This document shows positions 31,201-39,837 of a stretch of DNA of 64,000 nt, piece after piece. The notes beneath the pieces were generated by a model. It did no database searches, was not told the DNA's origin, and saw nothing but the letters and a program-made list of their open reading frames with translations. The stretch covers positions 7,631,001 to 7,695,000 of the forward strand of contig OX637332.1 of assembly GCA_951799405.1 (NCBI GenBank), in the 5' to 3' direction. Every line of letters starts with the position of its first letter. Position 1 is the stretch's first letter. Source of the stretch: Agapetus fuscipes (Eukaryota > Arthropoda > Insecta > Trichoptera > Glossosomatidae). Position numbers and translations under genes: made by a program.

Positions 31201-32554
31201 GTGTTTTAGTTGCTTCAGTAATTGCAACAGTGGTTTGATGGATCCCTTTAATCGGTGAATTGATTTTTGATATTGGTAATCCTAGTTCTAATGCAAGGCT
31301 CTTAGTGATAAAATTAGCCTGTGATCCGTTATCCAGAATGGATCTAACTGGAACCTTGAGTCCATTCTTTCCAATAATGTTAACGATGGCAGTTGTTAAC
31401 AATGATTCATCTGCCATTTTGGTAGCAGTAAGTGCTACTTGTGGTGATTCCATATGCAACATGGAGTGATGTTTCTTATTGCAGTGCATACAGGTGAACT
31501 TTGAGTAACAGTTGTTGTTTTGATGACCTTTGGTCAAGCAATTTTTGCACATGTTATGCTTACGAACAAATTTATTTCGTTCGTTAATTAATAATTTTTG
31601 GAACCTGTGACATTTGTCTAATCTGTGGTTCTCCCTGCATAAGATACATGCATGTTTACTAGCTACAAGTACCTTCTTGGTACTTGTTTTGTACATAGGT
31701 GTGACATGTTGAGCAGCTATTTCCAAATGCTGTGCTTTGTCATTGATAAACGCAATAAATTCGGTTAATGAACCAGAACCCATCCGTTCCCATTCTGCCA
31801 CCATGGTGTGGTCAAAATGTTTTATAAAATGATAAATTAGGAGAGTATCCCAATTATGTATTTGTATCCCTAAGGCCTTGATGGCGCTTAAGTTTGCTGT
31901 CAAGGCATCTGCAAAATATATCAATTGATTGACACTATTTGGTATCACTTTTAATTTATAAATCTGGTCAAGATGAGCTTTCAAAATCAGTGAGGTATTT
32001 TCAAAACGTTTTTTCAGCAACTGTAACGCTGCGTGGTAGTTGTCTTCGGACAACTGAAATTGTTCAACAACCGTCGCAGCCCTTCCCGTTAATGCGCCTT
32101 TGAGGTGCATGAATTTTTCTATGCTGCTAAGTTTTTGGTTTGAATCAACTAGAGCAATAAAAGTGTCTCTAAATGTGATCCAGTTATCATAATTCCCACT
32201 GAATTTGGGAATTTCAAGGCGCTCTAATTGAATGTTCTGCACATGGTTGTGCGGAGCACTTGTAGAATTGATAGGTTGCATTTTTTTTAATAAACTTTCG
32301 TAGGTAGCTATTAAAGTCATAATTTTGTGCTCCACCTTCTGCCCACGTGCAATTAATGGCTCATCATTAGCAAATTGCGCACAATCTTGATCATATAAAT
32401 TATTAAATCTATGTGCTAGATTTCTTAGTTGTTCCAGCTTCACTTCCAGGAATATGCCTTCCTGGTAGTCCGCGCTGGTACCCTGAGTTGGCTCGGTGTC
32501 AAACACCTTCAGACGTGCTGGCATGGTTTGCACCCATGCCGCAAATGAAGTCAT
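28229..32554 (-). CDS. BEL/Pao Gag-Pol polyprotein (to mid-integrase)
   Basis: 1441 residues. In order: a Gag-like DUF1759 region (~110-270, KFSGNYDNWITFRDTF); zinc-knuckle cysteines ~336-362 (CKNCLTKGHQNNNC); an aspartic protease with SILDNGSQANF (~406-415); reverse transcriptase with MYRQIKVAP and a YVDD active site near 821; RNase H with GFADASEKAYGACLYL near 988 and WTDSSIALAWI; an integrase zinc-binding region near 1300 (HRKMLHTG ... CTVCFRY); and the start of the integrase core (GIDYAGP, YSDNGTN near 1431). It ends by frameshift inside the core. Start at the ATG of MTSFAAW. It makes the proteins for reverse transcription and integration of this element. Confidence 0.92.
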   Translation of the reverse strand: MTSFAAWVQTMPARLKVFDTEPTQGTSADYQEGIFLEVKLEQLRNLAHRFNNLYDQDCAQFANDEPLIARGQKVEHKIMTLIATYESLLKKMQPINSTSAPHNHVQNIQLERLEIPKFSGNYDNWITFRDTFIALVDSNQKLSSIEKFMHLKGALTGRAATVVEQFQLSEDNYHAALQLLKKRFENTSLILKAHLDQIYKLKVIPNSVNQLIYFADALTANLSAIKALGIQIHNWDTLLIYHFIKHFDHTMVAEWERMGSGSLTEFIAFINDKAQHLEIAAQHVTPMYKTSTKKVLVASKHACILCRENHRLDKCHRFQKLLINERNKFVRKHNMCKNCLTKGHQNNNCYSKFTCMHCNKKHHSMLHMESPQVALTATKMADESLLTTAIVNIIGKNGLKVPVRSILDNGSQANFITKSLALELGLPISKINSPIKGIHQTTVAITEATKTLFASRTTNYKLNVSCLVVKSITSDTPQNCFRVAVPFLRKRLADPNFSTAAPVSMLLGADVFWRILRTDKPSVKQGNINYFHSKLGYLAAGQAPLQAPLISMLTTVATSLQRTSDSASRGTIALSKAVEKFWKVESICNEPTHLSLEEQAFEELFSSTTTRVEDGRFQVQLGFKTDPNVLGESYNKALKCLISIERKLSHNSHHAELYDQFIEEYIQLGHMSIAHTPSGYNPFYFPHHAVMKENSTTTKLRVVFNGSSKTTSGLSLNDILMVGPTVQHDIFSILLRFRTHKWVMTADVEKMYRQIKVAPDESKLQRILWRNKKTRLIEEYQLNTVTYGTASAPYLATRCIIQLSQLNAEQHPLASNIIKTDMYVDDLITGHDDLQTLESLQVLLLQIFQDAGMSLRKWITNFPEPKQEYNQVTFGNPDCSKTLGLQWQPTNDVFNFNLKIDCCNAITKRSILSTVSKIFDPLGLLAPIVITTKIFMQRLWQESLGWDDELSTNTKDEWIKFSNQFNLTESIKRERHVLSTCVNPTITIHGFADASEKAYGACLYLVTYNPSSDKYSSHLLCAKSKVAPLKQICLPRLELCASLLLSNLYKRVIDTINIKLSQAYLWTDSSIALAWITGQPYRWTQFVANRVAEIQGISVSAKWGHVKSKDNPADLISRGLDPTELRTETLWWNGPEWLTQPISNWPNSSPLQMANIPETRTVKKIFLATESPNDGFIFHRFSTFSRLFRVTAYMLRFKTRIRGPLTTIEIKTAITSLVRVSQSDSFASDIAKLQKHHQVPNGSKLISLDPFIDSNNLLRVGGRLNHAMISEDNKHPLILDSKHPLTHLIVKYYHRKMLHTGTQSLLAFIRWEYWIISARSLVKKIIKECTVCFRYSPKTATQLMGQLPSTRVNPSRPFSVVGIDYAGPLQSRDRNPRSKTIYKSYIAVFICFSTKAIHLELVSDLSTNSFLNCFKRFIARRGKPLHIYSDNGTNLLVPNPK

Positions 32555-32579
32555 TTTTAAAGTGATCTAAATTGACTTA

Positions 32580-33085
32580 TCTGTTTGAAGATGGTGGATG
32601 TTGCTCCTCAGCTGCACGATTTGTGTCGCGCCTTGTGGTCAGCGTCCGAAATCCAGAATCCTAGCGTGCGGGATCCTGGCGTTGTTGTGTTCGGGATATC
32701 CTAGCGTGCGGGATATCCTGACGGTTGGGTGCTGCGCCTCTGTTACACGAACTTGTGCCGTGCGTTAAGTCGATCAGCTCCGCAATCCAGAATCCTAGCG
32801 TGCGGGATCCTGGCGTTGTTGTGTTCGGGATATCCTAGCGTGCGGGATATCCTGAGATGGTGGTTGGGTGCTGCCTCAGCTGCTCGGACTTGTGCCGCGC
32901 CTAGAGTTGGTCAGCATCCGAATTTTTACGTACTTTTTGAAAAATACGGCTTCCTTCCTGCTGTGGTGAAACGTGGATTTACGCATCCATCATCCATCCG
33001 ACAAGATTGATCTTGATGGCTTATGCGATGTCTGATGCGCTCCTGGTCACGTGTACTCACGCAGATGTCCGGTGATGAGGGACCA
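32580..33085 (-). other. BEL/Pao leader with tandem repeat and primer-binding site
   Basis: A 134-bp-offset tandem repeat (TCCTAGCGTGCGGGATCCTG at about 32660 and 32794, with a partial third unit near 32870-32925) lies between LTR and ORF. Directly inside the 5' LTR the coding strand reads TGGTCCCTCATCACC (33085-33071), where a tRNA primer would pair; the tRNA is not identified. Confidence 0.65.
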
Positions 33086-33448
33086 TGGCGAAGTTTTTGA
33101 TGTCCGTGAGGATCTTGTGGTAAATATTGATAGGTCAGGTCATTTGTTTTGCTGGTTCTTGAAGGTAGGTTGTTAAATAAAATTTAGATTGTTAAATTTT
33201 ATTTGAGATTTATTTGGATTTTAAGATACAAATTTAGAAAAGAAAATTGTGTTGTTTCACTTTGAATTACAAGTAGGAAGTGACAAAACAATGCATGAAA
33301 CTTAATAAAGACAAAATTACAGTAATACCAACTCTTAGGAATATAAATTGTTGGTTGTTACCTACCACTTAAATGCTAACAAAAAAGGTTATCTGAAATG
33401 CATATAGATGGCAATGCCTTTATTTTTTCCATGTCAAAATATTTGACA
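33086..33448 (-). repeat. 5' LTR of BEL/Pao element
   Basis: Same 363 bp as 26351-26713 apart from about three substitutions (for example GCGAAG versus GCAAAG, TAAATATT versus TAAACATT). Confidence 0.9.
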
Positions 33449-34935
33449 GAGATGATTCTTAATACTGCTGAAGTAGCTGCCGCAATTAAAAGACTAAAAA
33501 ACAGAAAATCCCCAGGTATTGATGAAATCCCCAACGAACTAATTAAATATGGAGGTGCTAATGTGGTCACAGAAATTACAAAACTGTTCAATAAAATACT
33601 TGAACGTTCTGAGATACCAAACGAGTGGAGACTGAGTGTAACCATACCAATATTCAAGAAAGGAACAAAAACTAACCCGGAAAACTACAGAGGAATATCC
33701 TTACTATGCACCACTCAGAAACTATTCACAAGTATCCTAAGGACGAAATTGGAAGAAATCATACAGAATAGAGATGAACAGCAGGGATTCAGAAGAAATC
33801 GATCAACAACCGACGCTATATTTGTGCTCAAACAAATAAAAGAAAAATCAATTGAATACAATAAGCCTGCCTATATGTGTTTTGTAGACTTAACCAAAGC
33901 CTTCGTTAGAGTGCGCCTAGAAGACGTTATAGATAACATGACTCAAAAGAGTATACCAAAACCAATTATAGAATCCATCCACAAACTGAACACACACAAT
34001 AAAATGAGGATAAAAGTAGACAATGAGCTCTCAAAAGAAATACCAGCTGCAGTCGGCATACGACAGGGAGACAGTTTAAGTCCATTCTTGTTCAACATCA
34101 TCATGGACAAGATGATTGAAGATATAAAATCATTGGAATTGGGCTACTCTCTCGGAAAAAAGAAAATCGATATTGTATGTTATGCAGACGACGCAGTCCT
34201 CATAGCAGATTGTGAAGATGACCTCCAAAGACTCCTACACAAATTCCACATATTGGCGCAACAATTCAACATGAAAATTTCCATAGAAAAGACAAAAAGC
34301 ATGGTAACTTCAAAACAGCCAGTACGATGCAAACTTGTAGTAGACAATAAGACAATAGAACAAGTGATGCGATTCAAATACCTAGGCGTTGAAGTATCAA
34401 GCAGTAGTGACCTTTACGAAGAAGTTTCGGAACAAGCAAATAAAGCTGCCGTTGTAGCTGGATGCTTGCGTACTACTGTATGGAGAAACGAACACATGCT
34501 GAAAGAAAGTAAAATGAAGATATACAAGACCTGCGTTAGACCGATAATGACATACGGTATCGAAACCAGAGCCGACACCACGAGAACGAAGAGTCTCCTA
34601 CGAACCACCGAAATGAAAACTCTCCGCCCTATCGCAGGATTGACCATGCGAGACAGAATACGAAATTCCGAAATTCGGAGGATCTGTGATGTCGAGGATG
34701 TCGTGCGATGGGGTAGAAACAGAAGACGTTACTGGAGAGATCACGTCGAAAGAATGGATCCGGTGAGAATGGTGAAAATAGCGGCAGACGAGATACCATC
34801 AACCAGCAGACCCCCTGGACGACCACCAAAGAGGTGGAAGGACAGCTGGACATCCGCGTCCCAGGAGTGAACCCGAGAATAAACAGGACCTAGTCCTAAA
34901 ACAAGCTGAAGAAGAAGAAGAAGAAGAAAGAAGAT
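33449..34935 (+). pseudogene. LINE reverse-transcriptase half and GAA tail
   Basis: It continues the LINE of 25008-26350. The frame is open to 34868 with KSPGIDEIPNELI, NYRGISLL, CFVDLTKAF, GIRQGDSLSPFLFNII, the active site CYADDAVLI and a C-terminal RPPGRPPKRWKDS. It ends in a (GAA)n tail at about 34905-34930. Without the BEL/Pao insertion the LINE is ~2.8 kb. The polymerase half is intact; the endonuclease half has two frameshifts. Confidence 0.87.
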
Positions 34936-34939
34936 ACAT

Positions 34940-35122
34940 GATATTATAGGTGTTTTGGAATTGGCTTTTCAAACACATACGTGAATGATACTTTTATGCA
35001 GCATATATCCAAAATTTGATTCGCAATAGATCGGGAATGTATGTCATCTGCTGTGATGGCATTAATTTTGAAAATCGAAACTCCAAGCGATTGACGACCA
35101 CAAAGGACAATATAATTAAGGA
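34940..35122. repeat. Dispersed repeat (Helitron-associated)
   Basis: GGAATTGGCTTTTCAAACAC through CACAAAGGACAATATAATTA matches 17635-17790. It abuts the Helitron-like end at 35123. Confidence 0.65.
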
Positions 35123-35395
35123 CTAGGGGCGTTGCCCCTGGCTGCTACGCAGCCCAACCCCTTAACGTTTGTGAAATGTTTATATTGCACATAGTTTCCT
35201 CGCGTTAAACTTCGTAGTATTAAAAAACATGTAAAATAAAAACACGCAGTTTTTGTAAAAGAACATTTACTTAGATTTGTTAGGCTTTGATAAAATAAAT
35301 TAATGAAAATCCGCCATTACAAAAAAATACTGGGAATATCCCGCACTGTAAACGGTTATACCTTAATATAATAAATACATCGATAATGTATGCAA
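35123..35395 (-). mobile_element. Helitron-like end
   Basis: CTAGGGGCGTTGCCCCTGGC at 35123; on the minus strand a GGGGCAACGCCCC hairpin ends in CTAG then T. It is followed by GCTACGCAGCCCAACCCCTT as at 23100. Confidence 0.5.
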
Positions 35396-35424
35396 ATATT
35401 AAATTTTTTGACTCAAATGAACAT

Positions 35425-36290
35425 AAGTGCAAAAAGAGTTGCACTTATGTTCATTTGAGTTGGGTGTTTATGTTGTAAGTCCACATGCAGCATGTGTAAG
35501 CGTGAACTTTTACGAGTCTGCTAGTGCACTTGTGTTATGTCACTGTGATTTTTGGTTAAAGTGCTGTTCTGTCACTGTGCTGTTTTGACACTGTGCTGAT
35601 TTGTCACTGTGCTGTTTTGTCACTGTGCTGTTTTGTTACCGTGTTGTTTTGTCACCGTGTTGTTGTGTCACTGTGCTGTTCTTTCACTGTGCTTTTTTGT
35701 CTCCGTGTTGTTTTGTCACTATGCTGTTTTGTCAACGTGCTGCTTTGTCACTGTGCTGTTTTGTTACTGTGGTGTTTTGTCACCGTGTAGTTTGGTCACT
35801 GTGCTGATTTGTCACTGTGTTGTTTTGTCACCATCATTTTTTGTCACTGTGCTGTTTTGTCACTGTGCTGTTATGTCACTGTGCTGTTATGTCACTGTGC
35901 TGTTTTGTCACCGTGCTTTTTTGTCAATGTGCCGTTTTGTCACTGTGCTGTTATAGCACTGTGCTGTTTTGTCACCGTGCTGTTTTGTCACCGTGCCGTT
36001 TTGTCACTGCGCTGTTATGTCACTGTGCTGTTTTATCACCGTGCTTTTTTGTCAATGTGCCGTTTTGTCACTGTGCTGTTAGATCACTGTGCTGTTTTAT
36101 CACCGTGCTGTTTTGTCACTGTGCTGTTATGTCACTGTGCTCTTTTGTCACCTTCCTGTTTTTTCACTGTTTGTTTTGTCCCCGTGCTTTTTTGTCACTG
36201 TGCTGTTTTGTTACTTTGTTATTTGGTCATGTATCGTTTTGTCACTGTTATATAACTATGTAATATAGCTTTGCAACTACGATTACAGAT
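35425..36290 (+). repeat. RTE-tail repeat expanded by a minisatellite
   Basis: The proximal part (GTTGCACTTATGTTCATTTG to TACGAGTCTGC, ~35434-35523) and the distal end (ATATAGCTTTGCAACTACGA, ~36263-36290) belong to one tail repeat. The middle is replaced by the 16-bp tandem array. Confidence 0.75.
35550..36250. repeat. 16-bp minisatellite, about 40 units
   Basis: The unit is TTTTGTCACTGTGCTG with point variants (GTCACCGTG, TTATGTCAC). Because 16 is not a multiple of 3, all three plus frames read the same Cys/Val/Leu-rich peptide over long stretches; these frames are artefacts. Confidence 0.95.
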
Positions 36291-36568
36291 TATAAAGAAC
36301 TAGCAGTACCCGGCGTGTTTCACTACGCCATTTGGGCATGTGGTATCAATTTTTTTCTACAGATAAAAGAGGAAACAACAGGATCAAAAAAAAAAGTGTG
36401 CTAATCGGAATCAAGCTTCACACAATTTATCTCTAGGTTAATCTTCACGTTTTCTAAAAAAAAGGTCTAGGTACAACTGTTAAGCAGCAGAGCCAAGCAT
36501 AGGGAAAATCGATTGCGGTGCTCCATTTATATTTAAGATAAAAAAAATCGGCTATGTAACGTCACTCA

Positions 36569-36826
36569 TCTAATCTATTCTAAGTTGCATGGATATAATT
36601 GTTACATTTGGAATTCACATTAAGTGCATGCCCACAAGCAGACACGTATAAGTTCACACTTGCACATTCTGCGTGTGAACCTACAACATAAAAACCCAAA
36701 TCTCAAATGAACATACACCCTGCAACTCTTTGCTGACCTTCCCTGAAACAGGGGTGACATTGGCAGAGTGAACCATTTTCTATTTATAGTTGGTCAGATG
36801 CATATTGACCTATACAAGAAAAGAAT
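36569..36826 (-). repeat. RTE-tail SINE-like repeat
   Basis: Minus-strand copy with an ATCTAATCTATTCTAAGTTG tail and CCCTGAAACAGGGGTGACAT; the start segment is diverged (GACCTATACAAGAAAAG). Confidence 0.85.
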
Positions 36827-36829
36827 ATA

Positions 36830-37496
36830 AACAATAAATTAAATTTTATAATCATACAATTAAAGAACTAATCTATAAAATTCACTATACTCTTTGAGCA
36901 AAGTGAAGAAATAAATGTATTCCAAACAATCAGGAATATTTTTCAATGTTACCGCACTGTGAAACGTATGCAGTTGGGGAAAATGCTTCATACAATATGA
37001 TGCACTTAAGTGTTTTTTCAACTATCTCCATAAAAGTGTTTAATTTATGTTGAATTTTTGACTCCCTGTCCTGTCTTTATCCCGGCCAAGTGAATTCACA
37101 TTTTTTCCCCACATTTAAAATGTGCTCTATCCATTATTTCAATAAGTGAAAGTTTTAGGTAGTGCACTCGGAACATTTTCTATTGACAACAAAATTGTAA
37201 GTCGCACGGCCGGGTTAGGTAAAAGGCAAACATTTTGTTTATTTTGGTTGCTTTGGACCATTGTCACATAGAAGAAAGACGTTTAACCGCCGAGAAAAAA
37301 ACGATCTTTAAATTTGTGGTGAGTATATAATTTTACAGAAATGCGTTTTTTGAAAAAACAACTATATTATGTATATTTTAATTAAAAGTATGTTTCAATA
37401 AAAGGTTTTAATAATAATAATATATTTCAATATGGTCTTCTAGTTGTGACCTACGAACTTTCGTTTATCGTATTTTTTATAAGTGCGGGATATAAA
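36830..37496. other. No gene seen
   Basis: AT-rich interior of the Helitron candidate. No supported coding frame. Confidence 0.45.
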
Positions 37497-37608
37497 AGCA
37501 TACATACATACATACATACATACATACATACATACATACATACATACATACATACATACATACATACATACATACAAACATACATATATACATACATACA
37601 TACATACA
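37497..37608. repeat. CATA microsatellite
   Basis: (CATA)n with few interruptions. It continues after the pogo-like insertion as 38814-38930; originally one array. Confidence 0.95.
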
Positions 37609-37610
37609 TA

Positions 37611-38811
37611 GGGGCAAGTGGTGTACCTATGGACACGCCGTTTTTTTTTCGACTTAATATTTTTTTTCTCGCAAGTTAAGATAGGTAGAGAGAAGATTGT
37701 TTATGTTATGTATTCATTGTCTGATTGTGCATAACCAACTTATTTTTAGTTTTGTATAATATTGACCTGTTTTGTGTTACGACCTTTCCCCCAAAAATCG
37801 CATTTTTGTCCAGAGGTACACTTATGGGTGTGTACCTGTGGACAGGGGTAAGTGTACCTTGGGACAGCATGTGTACCTCTGGACATCAAAAAAATTAAGT
37901 AGTTTAAAAATGATTAAACATAGTATTATTTTATATTTTATTGGTGATAAAATTGCGCAAACTTATTATTATAAAAATGACAACAAAACATTTTGATAGC
38001 GATTATTAAAAACACGTAATATATATTGTTAGAAGAACCTACCTTATAACAACAAATAATATTAAAAATATTTTTTATTTTCCATGTAGAACTCATTCAT
38101 CTCTTTGGAATCGTATGAATCTGATCCAAAAACACCTTTATCCAAACGCTGCATTTTATGAAAAGTGTGAGGATGCAAAGTTAAAATGAAAACTCTCGAT
38201 TCTTTTGCTTTTTCGAAAACTTGTATATTTATATGGGAATCGTGGTTATCCATGATTAGGAGAATTTGATCACTTTTTTAAGGTATCACATGAGCAACTT
38301 TGATTCGTTTGACCAACTAAAAGATGGATGTAAAAATAAATTAGAATAGTCTAACAAGCATTTTATTTTAAGTTGAGTACCGGTGGACACAAGGCGTGTA
38401 CCTTTGGACGTCCATAGGTACACGCAAAAATGTGTCCAGAGGTACACAAATGATACTAAATTAAAACATCAACTGACATTTAATTTTGAGGTTCAAAATA
38501 AGGTAAATGAATGCTCTATCGTTTTAAGCACTCCCTAAACCCTACATTGGTATTATCATTTGACTAAAATATTTCATAATCACACCATGAAAACTGTTTA
38601 AAAATGCATAAAAACTAACTTTTTGTTGCTGAAAACTTGAATTGTAAAAAACGGGCACGTGTTGTAGGTGATGACAAGTTACACACAATAATATTTAGAG
38701 CTATCAAAAATGTAATATCCCCGTTTATGTGATGATTTTTAATCTTCTGTATTTCCAGAGATATGATGGTGTCCAAAGGTACACAGCGTCCAGAGGTACA
38801 CCACTTGCCCC
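37611..38811 (-). mobile_element. pogo-like DNA transposon, internally deleted
   Basis: 24-bp terminal inverted repeats (GGGGCAAGTGGTGTACCTAT versus GGGGCAAGTGGTGTACCTCT at the two ends) and TA duplications (37609-37610, 38812-38813). The repeated motif GTGTACCTxTGGACA occurs several times inside. It is 1.2 kb, shorter than an autonomous pogo element, and carries only a transposase piece (38062-38253). Confidence 0.85.
38062..38253 (-). pseudogene. pogo-like transposase fragment
   Basis: The 63-residue frame begins MDNHDSHI and continues LTLHPHTFHKMQRLDKGVFG. It is the DNHxSH ... PPHTSHxxQPLDxxxFG block around the second catalytic aspartate of DDE transposases of the pogo/Tigger type. The rest of the catalytic domain is missing. 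Confidence 0.85.
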
Positions 38812-38813
38812 TA

Positions 38814-38930
38814 CATACATACATACATACATACATACATACATACATACATACATACATACATACATACATACATACATACATACATACATACATACAT
38901 ACATACATACATACATACATACATACATAC
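38814..38930. repeat. CATA microsatellite, second half
   Basis: Continues the array interrupted at 37609. Confidence 0.95.
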
Positions 38931-38959
38931 ACACATCCTTCTTTATAGATATAGATAGA

Positions 38960-39150
38960 TAGATTGCATTCCATGCCGAGATCTCGAGTTAGAATCCCAC
39001 CGAAGTTGTCAGAAATTATTTCCCGTTTCAGTGTTTATTTAAGCCCAAAATAAAATACCGGCAAGGCTTACTCAGCCTTCATAAGAAATGAGTGTCAAGC
39101 CACTCAGGAGCTGAATAACATCCATTTCAAGTTGGCGTAAAGTAAAAGTT
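38960..39150 (+). repeat. tRNA-derived SINE, 5'-truncated
   Basis: It begins in the anticodon region (TTGCATTCCATGCCGAGATC), continues with a TTAGAATCCCACCGAAG B-box remnant and the standard body. Confidence 0.75.
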
Positions 39151-39160
39151 ACTGGGTTGT

Positions 39161-39304
39161 TCATTTTAGGTTTGGATTTTAAATTATGAGTGGGTACACA
39201 TGCAGCATTTGTAAGCGTGAACTAACATGTGTCTACTTGTGAGCATGCATTTTATATGAATCTTTAATGTAAATGTATATTTGCAACTAAGATTATGTAT
39301 TGTA
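39161..39304 (+). repeat. RTE-tail repeat, distal fragment
   Basis: AGGTTTGGATTTTAAATTAT through TTTGCAACTAAGATTATG. Confidence 0.75.
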
Positions 39305-39305
39305 G

Positions 39306-39585
39306 TTGAATATAATGGTCTTCTTCTATTGGGTGGTTTCAAAATTTACTGACCTCGTTGCTGAAATATCGAGAATTGAGAACCACTGTTTATTTGATCA
39401 CCATCAAACTTCACAGGATTCGTTCTCAGAATATGTTACATGTTTCCTGAAAATTTCGTCAAAATCGGATGAGCGGTTTATGAGTCTATAGGGGACATAC
39501 ATACATACATACATACATACATACATACATACATACATACATACATACATACATACACACATCCTTCTTTATAGATATAGATAGA
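39306..39585 (-). mobile_element. Helitron-candidate 5' part with CATA array
   Basis: The minus strand starts TCTATATCTATAAAGAAGGA at about 39582, then the CATA array (39485-39558), GACTCATAAACCGCTCATCC and AAACATGTAACATATTCTGA. It shares its start with the element ending at 38958; the 3' end is lost. Confidence 0.5.
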
Positions 39586-39597
39586 AATCAAAATAAT

Positions 39598-39837
39598 TTC
39601 CTTGTCTTATAGGTTGGTATGAGGCTGACCACCCATACTGTAAAAATGGTTCACTTTGCCAACGTCACCCCTGTTTGAGGGAAGATGGGCAAGAGTTGCA
39701 GAGCTTATGTTCATTAGAGATTGTGTTTTTATGTTGTAAGGACACATGCAGCATGTGTGAGCGCGAATTTATAAGTGTGTGCTTGAGGGAATGCATTTAA
39801 TATGAATCTCAAATGGTATGTATCTTATTTTTATATA
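39598..39837 (+). repeat. RTE-tail SINE-like repeat, split by a LINE
   Basis: TTCCTTGTCTTATAGGTTGG start. It is interrupted at about 39837 by a LINE; the end (CTTTGCAACTTAGATTATAG) is found after the LINE poly(A) at 42013-42032. Confidence 0.85.

Larger units (their letters stand above)
26346..33453 (-). mobile_element. BEL/Pao LTR retrotransposon with 5-bp target duplication
   Basis: Two 363-bp LTRs (26351-26713 and 33086-33448) flank ~6.4 kb. They differ at about three positions, implying recent insertion. GAGAT is duplicated on both sides (26346-26350, 33449-33453). Setting the element and one duplication aside leaves the host LINE in a continuous reading frame. The coding strand is minus, so the right LTR is the 5' one. 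No envelope-like ORF was seen. Confidence 0.93.
36300..38958 (-). mobile_element. Non-autonomous Helitron candidate with nested insertions
   Basis: On the minus strand the 3' end has a GGCGT...ACGCC hairpin (36320-36303 region), then GGGTACTG and CTAG followed by T, a textbook Helitron 3' layout. The 5' end is proposed near 38958 (TCTATATCTATAAAGAAGGA), by similarity with 39565-39585. Nested inside are a tail repeat (36569-36826), a CATA array and a pogo-like element. No Rep/helicase gene is visible. Confidence 0.55.

Noticed and set aside
28788..31469. Plus-strand frames within the BEL/Pao element
   Set aside because: Antisense of the polyprotein, no homology.
35593..36263. Cys/Val/Leu-rich frames in three plus frames
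   Set aside because: All come from the 16-bp minisatellite, whose period keeps every frame open.
37446..38974. Frames encoding HTYI or MYVC repeats
   Set aside because: Translations of the CATA microsatellite, not genes.
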